Source: Ruminococcus sp. HUN007
GTDB lineage: Bacteria; Bacillota; Clostridia; Oscillospirales; Ruminococcaceae
DNA length: 64,000 nucleotides
Assembly: GCF_000712055.1 (NCBI RefSeq)
Contig: NZ_JOOA01000002.1
Location: 2,640,001 to 2,704,000 of the forward strand
Direction of reading: 5' to 3'
Shown: one piece after another, positions 45,346-55,241 of the stretch
Layout of the letters: each line of letters starts with the position of its first letter
Numbering within the stretch: position 1 is the stretch's first letter
Program-made: the position numbers and the translations under genes
Notes under the pieces: generated by a model
What the model saw: only the letters and a program-made list of their open reading frames with translations
What the model was told of the DNA's origin: nothing
The model's database searches: none

Positions 45346-47103
45346 TTATTCACATTCAGCAAATATTTCTTCGACAGTATATGGGTTACCATCACATAAT
45401 CTTGTTAATGCATCATATTCGTTGATTCCATTTCTTCGGCATGTTTCAATGTATGTACGAATCATTGCATAGTTATTTGCTGTTTTTGAAGATGCGAACT
45501 GACCTGACACCTTCATTTTTGTTTTCGTCCCACGTAGTGCTCGTTCTGAGAGATTATTTGTTGTAGGCAGACTGAAATCATATACCCAGGCGAAGTAATT
45601 GCTGCGATATTTTATGATTCTGCGTATCAGAGCGCGTTCCGGACCGCCTGAATATTTTGATGTATTCGCTTCTGCCAGCGTTTCTGCTCTTTGCAGAAGT
45701 TCTGTAAGCTTGCTTTCAAAATTTTCAAGATATCCATCATCAAATCGTGTTGTTCCTGCTTGTATCAGATTCTTTCGGTCTTTTATCGTTGCTGATATCA
45801 ATGCTTTTATTTCAAGCAGTACTTCATGATTGGTTTCATCTGCAAGTTTCTGAAGATCGCGCTGCAAATGTGCATTACACTCAATATTTATGAACACAAA
45901 ACGTTCATTGTAATTGATGCTGTTATGATCATGCATAACAGATGTTTCAGCAGAAAGATTTTCAAGTATTCCATCCAGAAGAATTCCGTTCATATCTTTG
46001 TTTTCATGGGCTGCAAAGAACGCGATTCTTTCGTCTCCGTAAAATCTCAGGCAGATTCTTTTGGTATCGGCGTAAACCACGGTATCATCCCAGTAAATGA
46101 GCAGTCTTTTAAGTAACTCCCTTCGCAAATCATTATGAAAAACTGCCAGTGCTTTGGCGGCTCTGGCCTGTACTTTAGCTACATACCCTTCACTCGGACT
46201 GATCTCTCCGTTTGTTATGCCCTGAAAGAATACAGGAACCTTATTTATTGACGAATTCATAATATTCAGCAAAACAAGTATCATTGCCTGTACGTTTGCT
46301 CCATATCTTACTTTCGTTCTTTTTTCAGGTGCCGTTCTGCTGATCACCAGGGTCCCGCAATTCTTACATTTGTAGACGTAATACTTATGCTTCACCCTCT
46401 TTACTTTAACTTCTACTTCTATTTCATAGCGATTTTCTGTTTTTCCGGTATATTCAAACTCATCTTTTTTGCATTTCGGACAACAGTCATCTTCAGTTAA
46501 ACAATGTTCCGTTATATCAGTTATTGCTTCTTCTGCAGGTGGTTCAAGCTCTGATCTTTTATGCCCTGTTTGGCCTCCTTTGGAATTATCGGTTTCTTCT
46601 CTGCTGTTTGGTCTTGCTTTTGATTTCCCGATTGGTGTCTGCGATGTAGGCAGAGATGTATTGGTTCCATCTCTGTCCTGTACCGCTTTCATATGCCGGA
46701 TCTCGGCTTTAAGTGTTTCTATTATGGTGTCTTTCTCGTCAAGTGCTTTTTGATATTCTTCGTCCTTCTTAGCAAGCTTTTTTTGATACTCACAGAACAA
46801 ATCATAGTTTTCCTGTCTTAATTTACAGATTGTATCTATCTTTTCATCAAGCTCTTTGGTGTGATTTTCGCATTCAATTACAAGCTGTTCATACCAGATA
46901 TCGCGTACTTTCTTCACTGCATTTTTTGATGACCGAACTTGTCTGCAAAGCTGTTTTATCCGCCTCTGATATCCAAGATATATGAGATGATGATTATGCT
47001 GCAGTTTTTTATATCTCTCACCATTTTCAAATTCTTTTACCAGACGTTTAAGTCTTTTATTTTCATATTGTAATGATGTATTGATAAAAAACTGCCTGTT
47101 CAT
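45346..47103 (-). CDS. IS66-family transposase
   Basis: 585 residues. A long N-terminal coiled coil (about 1-145, Lys/Glu-rich) precedes a Ser/Thr/Lys linker with KGGQTGHKRSELEPP, the basic motif that precedes the zinc-finger in IS66 transposases. Zinc-binding CPKC...CKNC (about 206-250). DDE core: Asp in LIYWDDTVVYAD (about 345), VMHDHNSINYN, CNAHLQRDL and the NLSERALRGTK motif with catalytic Glu (about 525). Full length. No tnpA/tnpB companions of the classic three-gene IS66 are present, which resembles the single-transposase ISBst12-like group. Confidence 0.88.
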   Translation of the reverse strand: MNRQFFINTSLQYENKRLKRLVKEFENGERYKKLQHNHHLIYLGYQRRIKQLCRQVRSSKNAVKKVRDIWYEQLVIECENHTKELDEKIDTICKLRQENYDLFCEYQKKLAKKDEEYQKALDEKDTIIETLKAEIRHMKAVQDRDGTNTSLPTSQTPIGKSKARPNSREETDNSKGGQTGHKRSELEPPAEEAITDITEHCLTEDDCCPKCKKDEFEYTGKTENRYEIEVEVKVKRVKHKYYVYKCKNCGTLVISRTAPEKRTKVRYGANVQAMILVLLNIMNSSINKVPVFFQGITNGEISPSEGYVAKVQARAAKALAVFHNDLRRELLKRLLIYWDDTVVYADTKRICLRFYGDERIAFFAAHENKDMNGILLDGILENLSAETSVMHDHNSINYNERFVFINIECNAHLQRDLQKLADETNHEVLLEIKALISATIKDRKNLIQAGTTRFDDGYLENFESKLTELLQRAETLAEANTSKYSGGPERALIRRIIKYRSNYFAWVYDFSLPTTNNLSERALRGTKTKMKVSGQFASSKTANNYAMIRTYIETCRRNGINEYDALTRLCDGNPYTVEEIFAECE

Positions 47104-47123
47104 AGCTTGCTTCCTGTTCTGTT

Positions 47124-47495
47124 TTATTTCTGTTCCAGCGCTCTTTCTGCTGATTCCTTTATGTTCAGTAAGTGATTTTTAAGAATAGCATTTTGTTTTT
47201 CAAGTTCGCTGATTCTTTTATCTTTCTGTATACTTTCTTCTTTTAGTTTTTTTATGATTTCCTTGTAATCCGGTTCTGCTGTTACCTTCGTTTCAACAGT
47301 ATTGCTATTTGATTCTGATTTAGCCTTTCGTCCCGGCTTTCCTGTAGACGGTATCAGTTCTCCCGTTACCGGATCTTCCACTCCAAGATACTTGCGTATT
47401 GGTCTTGATTGTTTGGTTACAGGGTCGTAGTGTGATGTTGATTCATAAAGAACCACTCTTCCGGTTTTCTTATCTGTGTAGCGTACAATCGACAT
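47124..47495 (-). CDS. IS66-element accessory protein with coiled coil
   Basis: 123 residues from ATG 47495 (RBS AAGGAAG). The N terminus YTDKKTGRVVLYESTSHYDPVTKQSRP-like stretch ends in RKYLGVEDPVTGELIPS, a motif also seen at the start of other transposases, followed by a GKPGRKAK basic patch and a C-terminal coiled coil (about 75-120). It lies 20 bp before the transposase gene inside the element. It probably helps in DNA binding or transposase assembly through its coiled coil; the exact role is unknown. Confidence 0.65.
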   Translation of the reverse strand: MSIVRYTDKKTGRVVLYESTSHYDPVTKQSRPIRKYLGVEDPVTGELIPSTGKPGRKAKSESNSNTVETKVTAEPDYKEIIKKLKEESIQKDKRISELEKQNAILKNHLLNIKESAERALEQK

Positions 47496-47628
47496 GATTT
47501 CAGCTTCCTTTCTACACTTGGTACTTATTATTATATCACATACCAACGAAAATGTCAATAGTTTTATTGGTATCTATTTAAACAAATACCACTATGCTTT
47601 TTTGTACTTTTTTTACGTAAAAAAAACA

Positions 47629-47664
47629 GTGCTGAAAACATCGCATTTTCAATGTTTTCAGCAC
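47629..47664 (-). terminator. Terminator after tilS
   Basis: Perfect 13-bp stem GTGCTGAAAACAT/ATGTTTTCAGCAC followed on the minus strand by a run of eight T. It ends the rnj-to-tilS gene block before the IS66-type element. Confidence 0.9.
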
Positions 47665-47716
47665 CATTATCATTTTTCTATTTTACATTATTTGGCCGTG
47701 AATAGTAACGTTTTCT

Positions 47717-49045
47717 TCACAAACTACTCTTATCATCAATATTTTTTTTTGTACTATTAGTGATTCGTGCCCTGTCGGCTATGCCCGCTTTTTCGATGAA
47801 CAGAATTCCGGAATCGTCGGCAGCAAAGCAGAGACTGTCGCGTTCTTCAGGTTCGGTAAGGCTGTTTAACAGTTTTTTTACTGAAGAAGTAAAGTTTCTG
47901 TTTTCAAGTTTTATCCGGTCACCCGGCATTCTGTTCCGCAGCACCAGGTCTCCCGTGATGCAGTCAGCGTCGATCATGGCAGTGCACGGCGGAAATCCGT
48001 CCTTTTCATACTGGTTTATATCTGCGTATGTGATATAAACTTTTTTGTTCAGAAAAGTATTTTCGCCCTGCGCAGCGCGAATGCATACATTTCCGGCAGA
48101 TACCGGTTTCTTCGGGATGACTGTTATCCTCAGTACATCATCTGCCGCTTCGGCATAAATATCTCCCTTAAGATTGATCTTGCCGCCGGTAAGTGCGGCT
48201 TTTTCCATATCGGCTATCCTTCCGGCATTTACTTCGATATGGTTTTCTGTCAGAAGTCTCGCTATGCAGCGCCTGCGGACTGCAGGGTGAAGCTCTGAGA
48301 TACCGCGCAGTGTATTACCGTTTTCTGAAAACCGGGAATAAGCTTTTTCCGCCTCTGATTCAATGAATGAACTGTCAGTCCGGAAATTATCCGAATCAGC
48401 CGAAATTGTTCTGAAAAGAGCAGGATTTATCTTTTCAAGCACAGGTATTACGTTGTGCCTGATGGTGTTCCTTGTATAGTCGTCAGACAGATTGGTGGAG
48501 TCTGTCACAAAGTCCTGTTTCCGTTCCTTTAAGAATGCTTCTATTTCGTTTCGGGTGACTCCAAGCAGAGGTCGGATTATATTATCCCTTACAGGAGGTA
48601 TTCCTGCAATACCCTTTGTTCCGGTGCCACGGGTGAGATTGAATATCACCGTTTCAGCGTTGTCGTTGGCGTTGTGGGCAGTGGCAAGCTTTTTTCCGGC
48701 TGTCTGTTCGGCAAAGAAGCGGTAGCGTATCTCGCGTGCTGCAAGCTCAGTTGACATTTTCATCTTTGCGGCTTCCGCATTTACGTCAAATCTTCCGCAG
48801 ATAAATGGAACCGAAAGCCTTTGGCAGAGATCACGGCAGAACTTCTCGTCCCGGTCGCTTTCCTCACCGCGGAGGCAGTGGTTTACGTGAATGGCGGAAA
48901 GGGTGATCCCAAGCTGGTCCTGCAGTTCGCTGAGTGCAAGCAGCAGGCAGACACTGTCAGCTCCTCCCGAGAGCGCAGCGACAATGTGATCATTTTTTTC
49001 CGTCATGCGGAATTTTTCAATATCAGAAAGTATACGACCGAGCAT
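47717..49045 (-). CDS. tilS: tRNA(Ile)-lysidine synthase
   Basis: Converts C34 of the CAU-anticodon tRNA-Ile to lysidine using ATP and lysine, so the tRNA reads AUA. PP-loop SGGADS at about residues 22-27; HVNHCLRGEESDRDE and TAHNANDNAETVIFNLTRGTG are typical of the family. The central substrate-binding region and C-terminal domain (GDRIKLENR, then VKKLLNSL) are both present, about 442 residues, full length. ATG 49045 follows AAGGAAGG and starts 2 bp after the dnaB stop; a longer frame to 49141 would lie inside dnaB. Last gene of the block. Confidence 0.9.
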   Translation of the reverse strand: MLGRILSDIEKFRMTEKNDHIVAALSGGADSVCLLLALSELQDQLGITLSAIHVNHCLRGEESDRDEKFCRDLCQRLSVPFICGRFDVNAEAAKMKMSTELAAREIRYRFFAEQTAGKKLATAHNANDNAETVIFNLTRGTGTKGIAGIPPVRDNIIRPLLGVTRNEIEAFLKERKQDFVTDSTNLSDDYTRNTIRHNVIPVLEKINPALFRTISADSDNFRTDSSFIESEAEKAYSRFSENGNTLRGISELHPAVRRRCIARLLTENHIEVNAGRIADMEKAALTGGKINLKGDIYAEAADDVLRITVIPKKPVSAGNVCIRAAQGENTFLNKKVYITYADINQYEKDGFPPCTAMIDADCITGDLVLRNRMPGDRIKLENRNFTSSVKKLLNSLTEPEERDSLCFAADDSGILFIEKAGIADRARITNSTKKNIDDKSSL

Positions 49046-49047
49046 GA

Positions 49048-50394
49048 TCAGCCTTCCTTGTTGGCAAAACGTGTGAACTGACCATCCCAGACCATTTCCA
49101 CGGTGCCGACTTCGCCGTGACGGTTTTTCGCAACTATACATTCACTGACATTAGGCGATGTGCATGTTGTAGGATTATAGTATGCATCACGGTAGAGGAA
49201 CATAACTATGTCGGCATCCTGCTCGATGGAACCCGATTCTCGTAAGTCCGAAAGCATAGGACGCTTGTCTGTACGTGATTCAGGACCTCGTGAGAGCTGT
49301 GAAAGAAGGATGATCGGCACGTCAAGTTCCTTGGCCATGATCTTGAGCTGTCTTGTGATCTCCGAGATGATAACTACTCGGTTGTCGGTCTTGAGTGTGG
49401 AGTTCATGAGCTGAAGGTAGTCGATAACCACAAGACCGAGATTTTTTATTCTCCTGAGTTTGGCCTTCATCTGCTGTACTGTTATGCCCGGCGTGTCGTC
49501 GATGAGCATCGGCATACGGCAGAGTGTGTCGGCACTGGAAGCAAGACGCATCCAGTCGTCCTTTTCCAGAAGTCCGCTTCGGAGCTTTTTACTGTCTACG
49601 AGAGCTTCTGTGGAAAGAAGTCGTGTCGCAAGCTGCTCCTTGGACATTTCGAGTGAGAAGACTGCCACCTGTTTTTCAGTTTTTCTTGCAACGTTCAGTG
49701 CGATGTTCATGGCAAAGGACGTTTTACCCATGGCAGGACGGGCAGCCAGGATTATAAGGTCCGAACGGTTAAGACCTGTTGTGTATGTATCAAGTTTGGT
49801 GAAACCTGTCCTTGCACCGAGATATTTTTCCTTGTCCGGACCGGTGATCTTGGCAAGCTGGTCGTAAGCCCCGTAGACAACGTCATTGAGCGGTGTGAGA
49901 CCAGTGGTGTCACGTCCCTGACGTATGTCATAGATCTTCTGTTCTGCCGAGTCCAGCAGGGAAGAGGCACTGTAACCACCTGAGGCGATATCGCTCAGGA
50001 TCTGCTGCGCTGTTGCTGCCAGTGTTCTTGCGTAATACTTTTCAGCAACAATATTGCAGTAGTCCTCGATGTTTGAAACGGAAGGCACTGACTGTACCAT
50101 TGAGACAAGATAATGTTTGCCTTCCTGTTCCGTATCAAAGATCTTCATGGCCAGAGCTTCATTCAGAACAGTAACGATGTCCGAGGTGGAACCGTCTGAA
50201 AACATTCTCACCATTATCGAGAAAAGCTGTCGGTGCTGTTCGAGGAAGAAGCATTCCGGTTTGATCTTTTCGAGTACTACTGCCAGAACATTCGGATCAT
50301 AAAGAATTGAGCCGAGTACAGACTGCTCGGCTTCAATACTGTGAGGCAATTCAAAACCAGCTACCGTTTGTGTCTGATCGTAGCTATTATCCAT
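49048..50394 (-). CDS. dnaB: Replicative DNA helicase
   Basis: Hexameric helicase that unwinds DNA ahead of the replication fork (DnaC in Bacillus naming). N-terminal helical domain with LPHSIEAEQSVLGSIL (about residues 16-31), a linker helix, then the RecA-type domain with Walker A ARPAMGKTSF (about 220), Walker B GLVVIDYLQLM (about 320) and LSQLSRGPESR. 448 residues, the normal length. It begins 1 bp after the rplI stop and ends 2 bp before the tilS start, so the genes are surely co-transcribed. Confidence 0.94.
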   Translation of the reverse strand: MDNSYDQTQTVAGFELPHSIEAEQSVLGSILYDPNVLAVVLEKIKPECFFLEQHRQLFSIMVRMFSDGSTSDIVTVLNEALAMKIFDTEQEGKHYLVSMVQSVPSVSNIEDYCNIVAEKYYARTLAATAQQILSDIASGGYSASSLLDSAEQKIYDIRQGRDTTGLTPLNDVVYGAYDQLAKITGPDKEKYLGARTGFTKLDTYTTGLNRSDLIILAARPAMGKTSFAMNIALNVARKTEKQVAVFSLEMSKEQLATRLLSTEALVDSKKLRSGLLEKDDWMRLASSADTLCRMPMLIDDTPGITVQQMKAKLRRIKNLGLVVIDYLQLMNSTLKTDNRVVIISEITRQLKIMAKELDVPIILLSQLSRGPESRTDKRPMLSDLRESGSIEQDADIVMFLYRDAYYNPTTCTSPNVSECIVAKNRHGEVGTVEMVWDGQFTRFANKEG

Positions 50395-50395
50395 T

Positions 50396-50842
50396 TTACG
50401 CCTCTGTTACTTCAACTTTCATTTTTGCGGAAATTCCTGTGTAGAGCTTGATCTCGGCTTCGTATTCACCGAAGTTCTTGATCTCGGACTTGAGTGAGAT
50501 CTTCTTTTTCTCCACTTTCTGTCCGTACTGGGCAGCGATCTCGTCCGCGATCTGTGCAGATGTTACTGCACCGAAGAGCTTTCCTGATGAACCCGCCTTG
50601 GCTTTGATAACGATCTTTTTGTCGTTGAGGATATCCGCGGTTTTCTTTGCTTCCGCAGTGTCAACGTCGATCTTGTGCTGTGCAGATGCCTGCTTTCCTT
50701 CAAGGTCGCTTAAGTTTTTAGGGGTTGCTTCAACTGCAAGTCCCTTTGTGATAAGGAAGTTTCTTGCGTATCCGTCTGATACGTTCTTTATTTCGCCCTT
50801 TTTGCCAGAGCCTTTAACGTCCTGTGTAAAAATTACTTTCAT
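50396..50842 (-). CDS. rplI: 50S ribosomal protein L9
   Basis: 148 residues with the L9 signature: N-terminal [21 protein letters not shown], then DGYARNFLI, a long connecting helix (about 40-75) and the C-terminal RNA-binding domain ending in [10 protein letters not shown]. Binds 23S rRNA at the base of the L1 stalk. The order gdpP-rplI-dnaB is conserved in Firmicutes. Spacing to both neighbours is 1 bp. Confidence 0.96.
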   Translation of the reverse strand: MKVIFTQDVKGSGKKGEIKNVSDGYARNFLITKGLAVEATPKNLSDLEGKQASAQHKIDVDTAEAKKTADILNDKKIVIKAKAGSSGKLFGAVTSAQIADEIAAQYGQKVEKKKISLKSEIKNFGEYEAEIKLYTGISAKMKVEVTEA

Positions 50843-50843
50843 T

Positions 50844-52922
50844 TCAATTCTCCTTCTGAGGTAGTGTTTTAGTGTCTGTCATATTTTCCAGCAGATACTG
50901 TTCGATCGCATCAAGAAGCATTTCCTTGGCCTTCTCAGCGGTGATGTCCGGTATCTGTGCGGCCGCCATTGTCTGGTGTCCGCCGCCGTAGTGGAGCTTT
51001 TCCACTATCAGCTGGACGTTTACTTTTCCGTAGGAACGTCCTGATATATTCATTTTTCCGTCAGCGTCGAAAATTACGAATGAAGCACTTATGTCGCTTA
51101 TGTTCATGAGCTCGTCGGCAGCCTGTGAGGCAATGACTCTCATGGATTTTTCAAGCTCAGGTGTCGTTTCAACAACAGATACCGCAAAGCCCTTGTAGAG
51201 TTCGGCGGAGGAAACGATCGCCGCTTTCATTCTGTAGAAATCTATGCTGTTTGTGAAAAATTCCTTTACTGAAACTGTGTCGGCTCCCATTTTCTTGAGG
51301 TAGGCAGCTGCTTCGAAGGTTCTTACCGTTGCCCTGATAACAAAGTTCTTCGTATCGAGCATGATTCCGGCAAGAAGAGCGTTGGCTGCTTCTTCAGGAA
51401 GCCTTGTGAAATTCTTGAAGTAAGGGATGATCTCCGTTACCATTTCCGATGCGGATGAGGCATTCGGGTCATGGAAGAACAGAAGAGAGTTGTCTATGTA
51501 GTTGACATCTTTTCTGTGATGATCGATTATTGCAGTGTTCTTTACTTTCTCGTAAAGTGCCTTGCTTTCAAGCAGAGCCTTCTTGTGCGTGTCAACGATG
51601 ATGAGAAGACTGTCGCGGTCGGTCATTTCGAGAGATTCAGCCTCGGTAATGAACGAAATGTCCTTTATCTGTTCACGGGCACGCTGTATGAGTTCCGGTG
51701 CAAGGTGGGTGCTTTCGTTTATTACGATGTACGACTTTCTTCCGAGTATCGATATAGCGCATGAAAGACCGATCGAAGCACCGAGTGCATCAAGGTCGCC
51801 GTTCATGTGACCCATGATGAAAATTGTCGAAGCGTCATCGATGAGTTTCTGTATTGCAATCGATTTGAGACGTGTTTTGAGCTTTGACTGTTTTTCAACA
51901 GGCTTGGAAAGTCCTCCGAAGAATTCGTAGCCGTTTTCCGTTTTGACAGCAGCCTGGTCGCCGCCGCGGCCGAGAGCCATGTCGAGAGCTTCCCTGGCGA
52001 AGACCTCACTTTCAGCAAGTGAGTTTCCGCCTGCTCCGACACCGATCGAAACGGTGAGCATGATACCGGTTCCGGCACCTGCCTTGCGGATCACGTCAAG
52101 TATACTGAAACGTTCTTCAATTACCTTGCGAAGATGCTTGTCTTCAAAAATAATAAGGAATCGGTCCTTTGAACAGCGCTGTATCATGCTGTTCTGACCG
52201 GAAGTGAAGTTTTCGAGTGCCTGTTCAAGATTTGCAAGCACCTTGGAACGTTCGCTTTCCTTGGTGTTCTGGAATACTTCCTCGTAATTGTCTATAACGA
52301 AAAAAGCCACAGTAGGTTTCTTGTCGCTGTATTCCTGGCATATGCTGATATAGTCAGTGTCATCCTTGAAAAACAGGATCTCGAAATCCACCTTGTAGTC
52401 ACGGCTTTCAACGCATTTTACGCTGTATTTTTTATCTGCGTATTCAACGGTGAACTCTTTTTTGTCCTGCAGACAGTCTGCGTCGATGAGGAGAGATTCA
52501 CAGATGCTCATTCCGTATGCGTCGGTTCCGTTTGAAATTGTATCAAAAAAAGCGTTGTTGTACCAGAGAATTTTACCGGTCTTGTCCGTGATGGCGATAG
52601 GCTCAGGCGAATTGTAAAGGCAGTAGCACTTTACCTGGTCGAGACTTCGTTCAATACGGTTGAAGTACTTGTAGATATTCTGCTTCATTCGTATTGCCTG
52701 TGAGATCAGCAGGAAAATGAGAAGCAGCGTTACCAGCATGTACATGAAAGATTCCTCTTCGTTGTACGTGTAGATACGCAGCGATGAAATAAAGCAGAGC
52801 GTTATCATCATCATCGAAGATATGGCAAGCGGTATGAACTTTCTTTTATTCGTGAATATTCCCCTCCTTTCACGGGAAACGCTTTCCGGACGGATATCCG
52901 GTGGAGACTGCCGCGGTTTCAT
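50844..52922 (-). CDS. gdpP: Cyclic-di-AMP phosphodiesterase GdpP (YybT/DHH family)
   Basis: Degrades the second messenger c-di-AMP to pApA, linking potassium and cell-wall balance. Two membrane helices (about residues 32-80), a PAS-like domain (about 95-190), a degenerate GGDEF domain (about 200-340) and the DHH-DHHA1 catalytic part (about 360-670) with [28 protein letters not shown] and GGGHQTMAA. Length 692 fits the family. The ATG at 52922 has no clear RBS; a strong AAAGGAGG (52863-52870) lies further in and points at an ATA or ACG codon (52859, 52853) near the family's usual N terminus, so the true start is uncertain. Confidence 0.9.
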   Translation of the reverse strand: MKPRQSPPDIRPESVSRERRGIFTNKRKFIPLAISSMMMITLCFISSLRIYTYNEEESFMYMLVTLLLIFLLISQAIRMKQNIYKYFNRIERSLDQVKCYCLYNSPEPIAITDKTGKILWYNNAFFDTISNGTDAYGMSICESLLIDADCLQDKKEFTVEYADKKYSVKCVESRDYKVDFEILFFKDDTDYISICQEYSDKKPTVAFFVIDNYEEVFQNTKESERSKVLANLEQALENFTSGQNSMIQRCSKDRFLIIFEDKHLRKVIEERFSILDVIRKAGAGTGIMLTVSIGVGAGGNSLAESEVFAREALDMALGRGGDQAAVKTENGYEFFGGLSKPVEKQSKLKTRLKSIAIQKLIDDASTIFIMGHMNGDLDALGASIGLSCAISILGRKSYIVINESTHLAPELIQRAREQIKDISFITEAESLEMTDRDSLLIIVDTHKKALLESKALYEKVKNTAIIDHHRKDVNYIDNSLLFFHDPNASSASEMVTEIIPYFKNFTRLPEEAANALLAGIMLDTKNFVIRATVRTFEAAAYLKKMGADTVSVKEFFTNSIDFYRMKAAIVSSAELYKGFAVSVVETTPELEKSMRVIASQAADELMNISDISASFVIFDADGKMNISGRSYGKVNVQLIVEKLHYGGGHQTMAAAQIPDITAEKAKEMLLDAIEQYLLENMTDTKTLPQKEN

Positions 52923-53013
52923 GCGATGCTTCGCATTTATCCGGCAGACGGGCGTTACCCAAGTATTTACCCCGCATAAAGCGGGGCGTTTCCTGGATCT
53001 GCAGTTTCAGATG

Positions 53014-54816
53014 TCAGATCTCCATTATTATCGGAAGGATCATAGGACTTCTCTTTGTCTTGCTGTAGATGTACTCGGAAAGTGCATCCTTAAGCTTTGA
53101 CTTGAGTGAGTTCCATTCCCTGAGATCGTGGATGGAGCACTGTGAAAGTGTTGCGTTGAGTACCTGTTTTGCTTCTTCGATAAGTTCTTCGGATTCACGC
53201 ACATAAACAAATCCGCGTGAGATGATGTCCGGACCGGAAGCGATGATGTTTGATGCCTTGTCGATCGCGATAACAACGATTATGAGACCGTCCTGGGCAA
53301 GATGCTTTCTGTCGCGGAGAACTATTGATCCGACGTCGCCTACGCCAAGGCCGTCAACAAGTATGCGGCCGGCAGGAACACGGGATGTTATCCTCATGTC
53401 AACACCGTCGGTTTCAATAACGTTTCCTATTTCACCGATTATTATGTGATCTTCAGGTATTCCCATGTCAATGGCAAGCTGGGCATGCTTTTTCAGATGC
53501 TTGTATTCACCGTGAACAGGAATGAAGTATTTTGGCTTTGTGAGTGCCAGCATGAGCTTGAGTTCTTCCTGGCATGCGTGACCTGAAACGTGTACTTCAT
53601 ACATTTTTTCATACACAACTTCAGCGCCGGACTTCATGAGTTCGTTTACCACCTTGGTAACGTACTTTTCGTTGCCCGGTATAGGTGTAGCTGAAATGAT
53701 GATGAAGTCGTTGCAGTTTATGTTTACCTTCTTGTGGTCGTTCATCGCCATTCTTGTGAGCGCTGACATAGGCTCGCCCTGGCTTCCTGTTGTTATGAGG
53801 ACGATACGGCTCGCTTCGTAGCGGTTCATAAGGTCGATGTCGATGATGGTTCCTGAAGGTGCTTCAAGATATCCGAGCTCAATGGCAGTGGTGATAACAT
53901 TCACCATGCTGCGGCCGAAAACGGCGATTTTTCTGTCCGTGCGTACTGCACAGTCGATGATCTGCTGGATCCTGTGTATATTCGAAGAGAATGTAGCAAT
54001 TATTATTCTCTTGCCTTCAGCCTTTGTGAAAAGTGACTCGAATGAATTTCCTACGGTTCTTTCAGACTGTGTGAAGCCCGGTCGTTCTGCATTTGTCGAG
54101 TCCGCCATGAGAGCGAGTACGCCCTTTGATCCGAGTTCGCCGAATCGTGCAAGATCGATCGGTCCGCCATTTATAGGTGTGTAGTCGACCTTGAAGTCAC
54201 CTGTGTGTACGAGAACGCCGGCAGGTGTGTGGATGGCAAGACCTACTGAGTCAGGTATTGAGTGGTTTACTGAGATGAATTCAACTGCCATGCAGCCCAT
54301 TTTAACTGTTTTCTTCGGAGCGACCTCGTTGAGTGTTACCCTTCCTGAAAGTCCGTGCTCCTTGAGTTTTCCGTCCACGAGTCCGAGCGTAAGCTTTGTG
54401 CCGTAGACAGGAACGTTTATCTTCTTGAGAAGATAGGCAAGACCGCCGATATGGTCTTCGTGTCCGTGGGTAAGAACAACACCTCTTACTTTTGCCTGGT
54501 TTCTTTCGATGTAGGTGAAGTCCGGAATTACGATATCGACGCCGAGCATTTCAGAATCCGGGAATGCAAGGCCGCAGTCAACGATGAAAATGTCGTTTGA
54601 GCATTCAAAGGCAGTCATGTTTTTTCCGATCTCATTAAGACCGCCGAGTGGAATGATCTTCACTGGAGTTTTCCGGTTATCCTTTTTGGCTGTCTTCATT
54701 GCACGGGCCGGTGCATTTGAAGCGGAACTGCCGGATTCGTTTTTCTGCTGTGATGCCTGTCTGGAATTGCTCCGGTTTTCGCCGGAACGTTTGTGATTAC
54801 TGTTGTTGCGGTTCAA
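53014..54816 (-). CDS. rnj: Ribonuclease J
   Basis: Metallo-beta-lactamase/beta-CASP ribonuclease with endonuclease and 5'-3' exonuclease activity in mRNA decay and rRNA maturation. A disordered Asn/Ser/Arg-rich N-terminal extension of about 50 residues is followed by KIIPLGGLNEIGKN, the metal motif HGHEDHIGG (about 120), HTGDFKVD, the beta-CASP region (TTGSQGEPMSAL) and VHVSGHACQEE, then VHGEYKHL and the RNase J C-terminal domain ending in RSPMILPIIMEI. 600 residues. It leads the block rnj-gdpP-rplI-dnaB-tilS. About 90 bp separate it from gdpP and contain a CCCCGC/GCGGGG stem. Confidence 0.93.
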   Translation of the reverse strand: MNRNNSNHKRSGENRSNSRQASQQKNESGSSASNAPARAMKTAKKDNRKTPVKIIPLGGLNEIGKNMTAFECSNDIFIVDCGLAFPDSEMLGVDIVIPDFTYIERNQAKVRGVVLTHGHEDHIGGLAYLLKKINVPVYGTKLTLGLVDGKLKEHGLSGRVTLNEVAPKKTVKMGCMAVEFISVNHSIPDSVGLAIHTPAGVLVHTGDFKVDYTPINGGPIDLARFGELGSKGVLALMADSTNAERPGFTQSERTVGNSFESLFTKAEGKRIIIATFSSNIHRIQQIIDCAVRTDRKIAVFGRSMVNVITTAIELGYLEAPSGTIIDIDLMNRYEASRIVLITTGSQGEPMSALTRMAMNDHKKVNINCNDFIIISATPIPGNEKYVTKVVNELMKSGAEVVYEKMYEVHVSGHACQEELKLMLALTKPKYFIPVHGEYKHLKKHAQLAIDMGIPEDHIIIGEIGNVIETDGVDMRITSRVPAGRILVDGLGVGDVGSIVLRDRKHLAQDGLIIVVIAIDKASNIIASGPDIISRGFVYVRESEELIEEAKQVLNATLSQCSIHDLREWNSLKSKLKDALSEYIYSKTKRSPMILPIIMEI

Positions 54817-54920
54817 TTAACGCAAGCCTCCTTTATGTATTTTTGTTTTTGTCAGATTCATTGGCACATCACCTGTGGGTCCAGATCATGTGTACTATCA
54901 GAACATAAATATACACACTA

Positions 54921-54949
54921 ATTATAGTACAATACCCGATCAATGTCAA
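54921..54949 (-). promoter_or_regulatory. Promoter of the rnj block
   Basis: Minus strand TTGACA (54944-54949), 17-bp spacer, TATAAT (54921-54926): a consensus sigma-A promoter. Confidence 0.85.
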
Positions 54950-55104
54950 GGAATTAAGTGGATAAAGGCTATGGTGAAAATATACGAATTTCGTGTACAA
55001 AAAAACATTTTCATTTTAATATTCTCTTTTCGTTTTTGTGGAAATGCAGTATTTTTAAGAATATACTGACAAATCGGGAAATGTAAGACAGAGCTCGGCC
55101 TGCC

Positions 55105-55134
55105 TTGACAAATCAGACGGTATTATGGTAAAAT
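55105..55134 (+). promoter_or_regulatory. cdd promoter
   Basis: TTGACA (55105-55110), 18-bp spacer, TAAAAT (55129-55134), about 107 bp before the cdd start. Confidence 0.7.
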
Positions 55135-55241
55135 CTGTAGTATGAATGATGCCGGTCTTCGTGAGGCCGGTACTGGAAAATATGCGGGAATGCCCGGTGT
55201 TTTCCGGATCAAAGAGAAAAGAGAAAGACGGTGTATATAAT

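Larger units (their letters stand above)
45281..47608 (-). mobile_element. IS66-family insertion sequence (~2.3 kb)
   Basis: It carries a TnpC-type transposase and a small accessory gene. Probable ends are AGTACAAAA (45281-45289) and TTTTGTACT (47600-47608), continuing as a weak inverted repeat with ACCACT/AGTGGT. I see no clear 8-bp target duplication, so the exact ends are provisional. It sits between the tilS terminator and the ftsH promoter. Confidence 0.75.

Noticed and set aside
49046..49141. Longer TilS N terminus reaching into dnaB
   Set aside because: The extra 32 residues lie within the dnaB coding end and lack family similarity; ATG 49045 has a good RBS.
52965..52990. Terminator between rnj and gdpP
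   Set aside because: The CCCCGC/GCGGGG stem has no T-tract after it on the minus strand, so read-through into gdpP is more likely.
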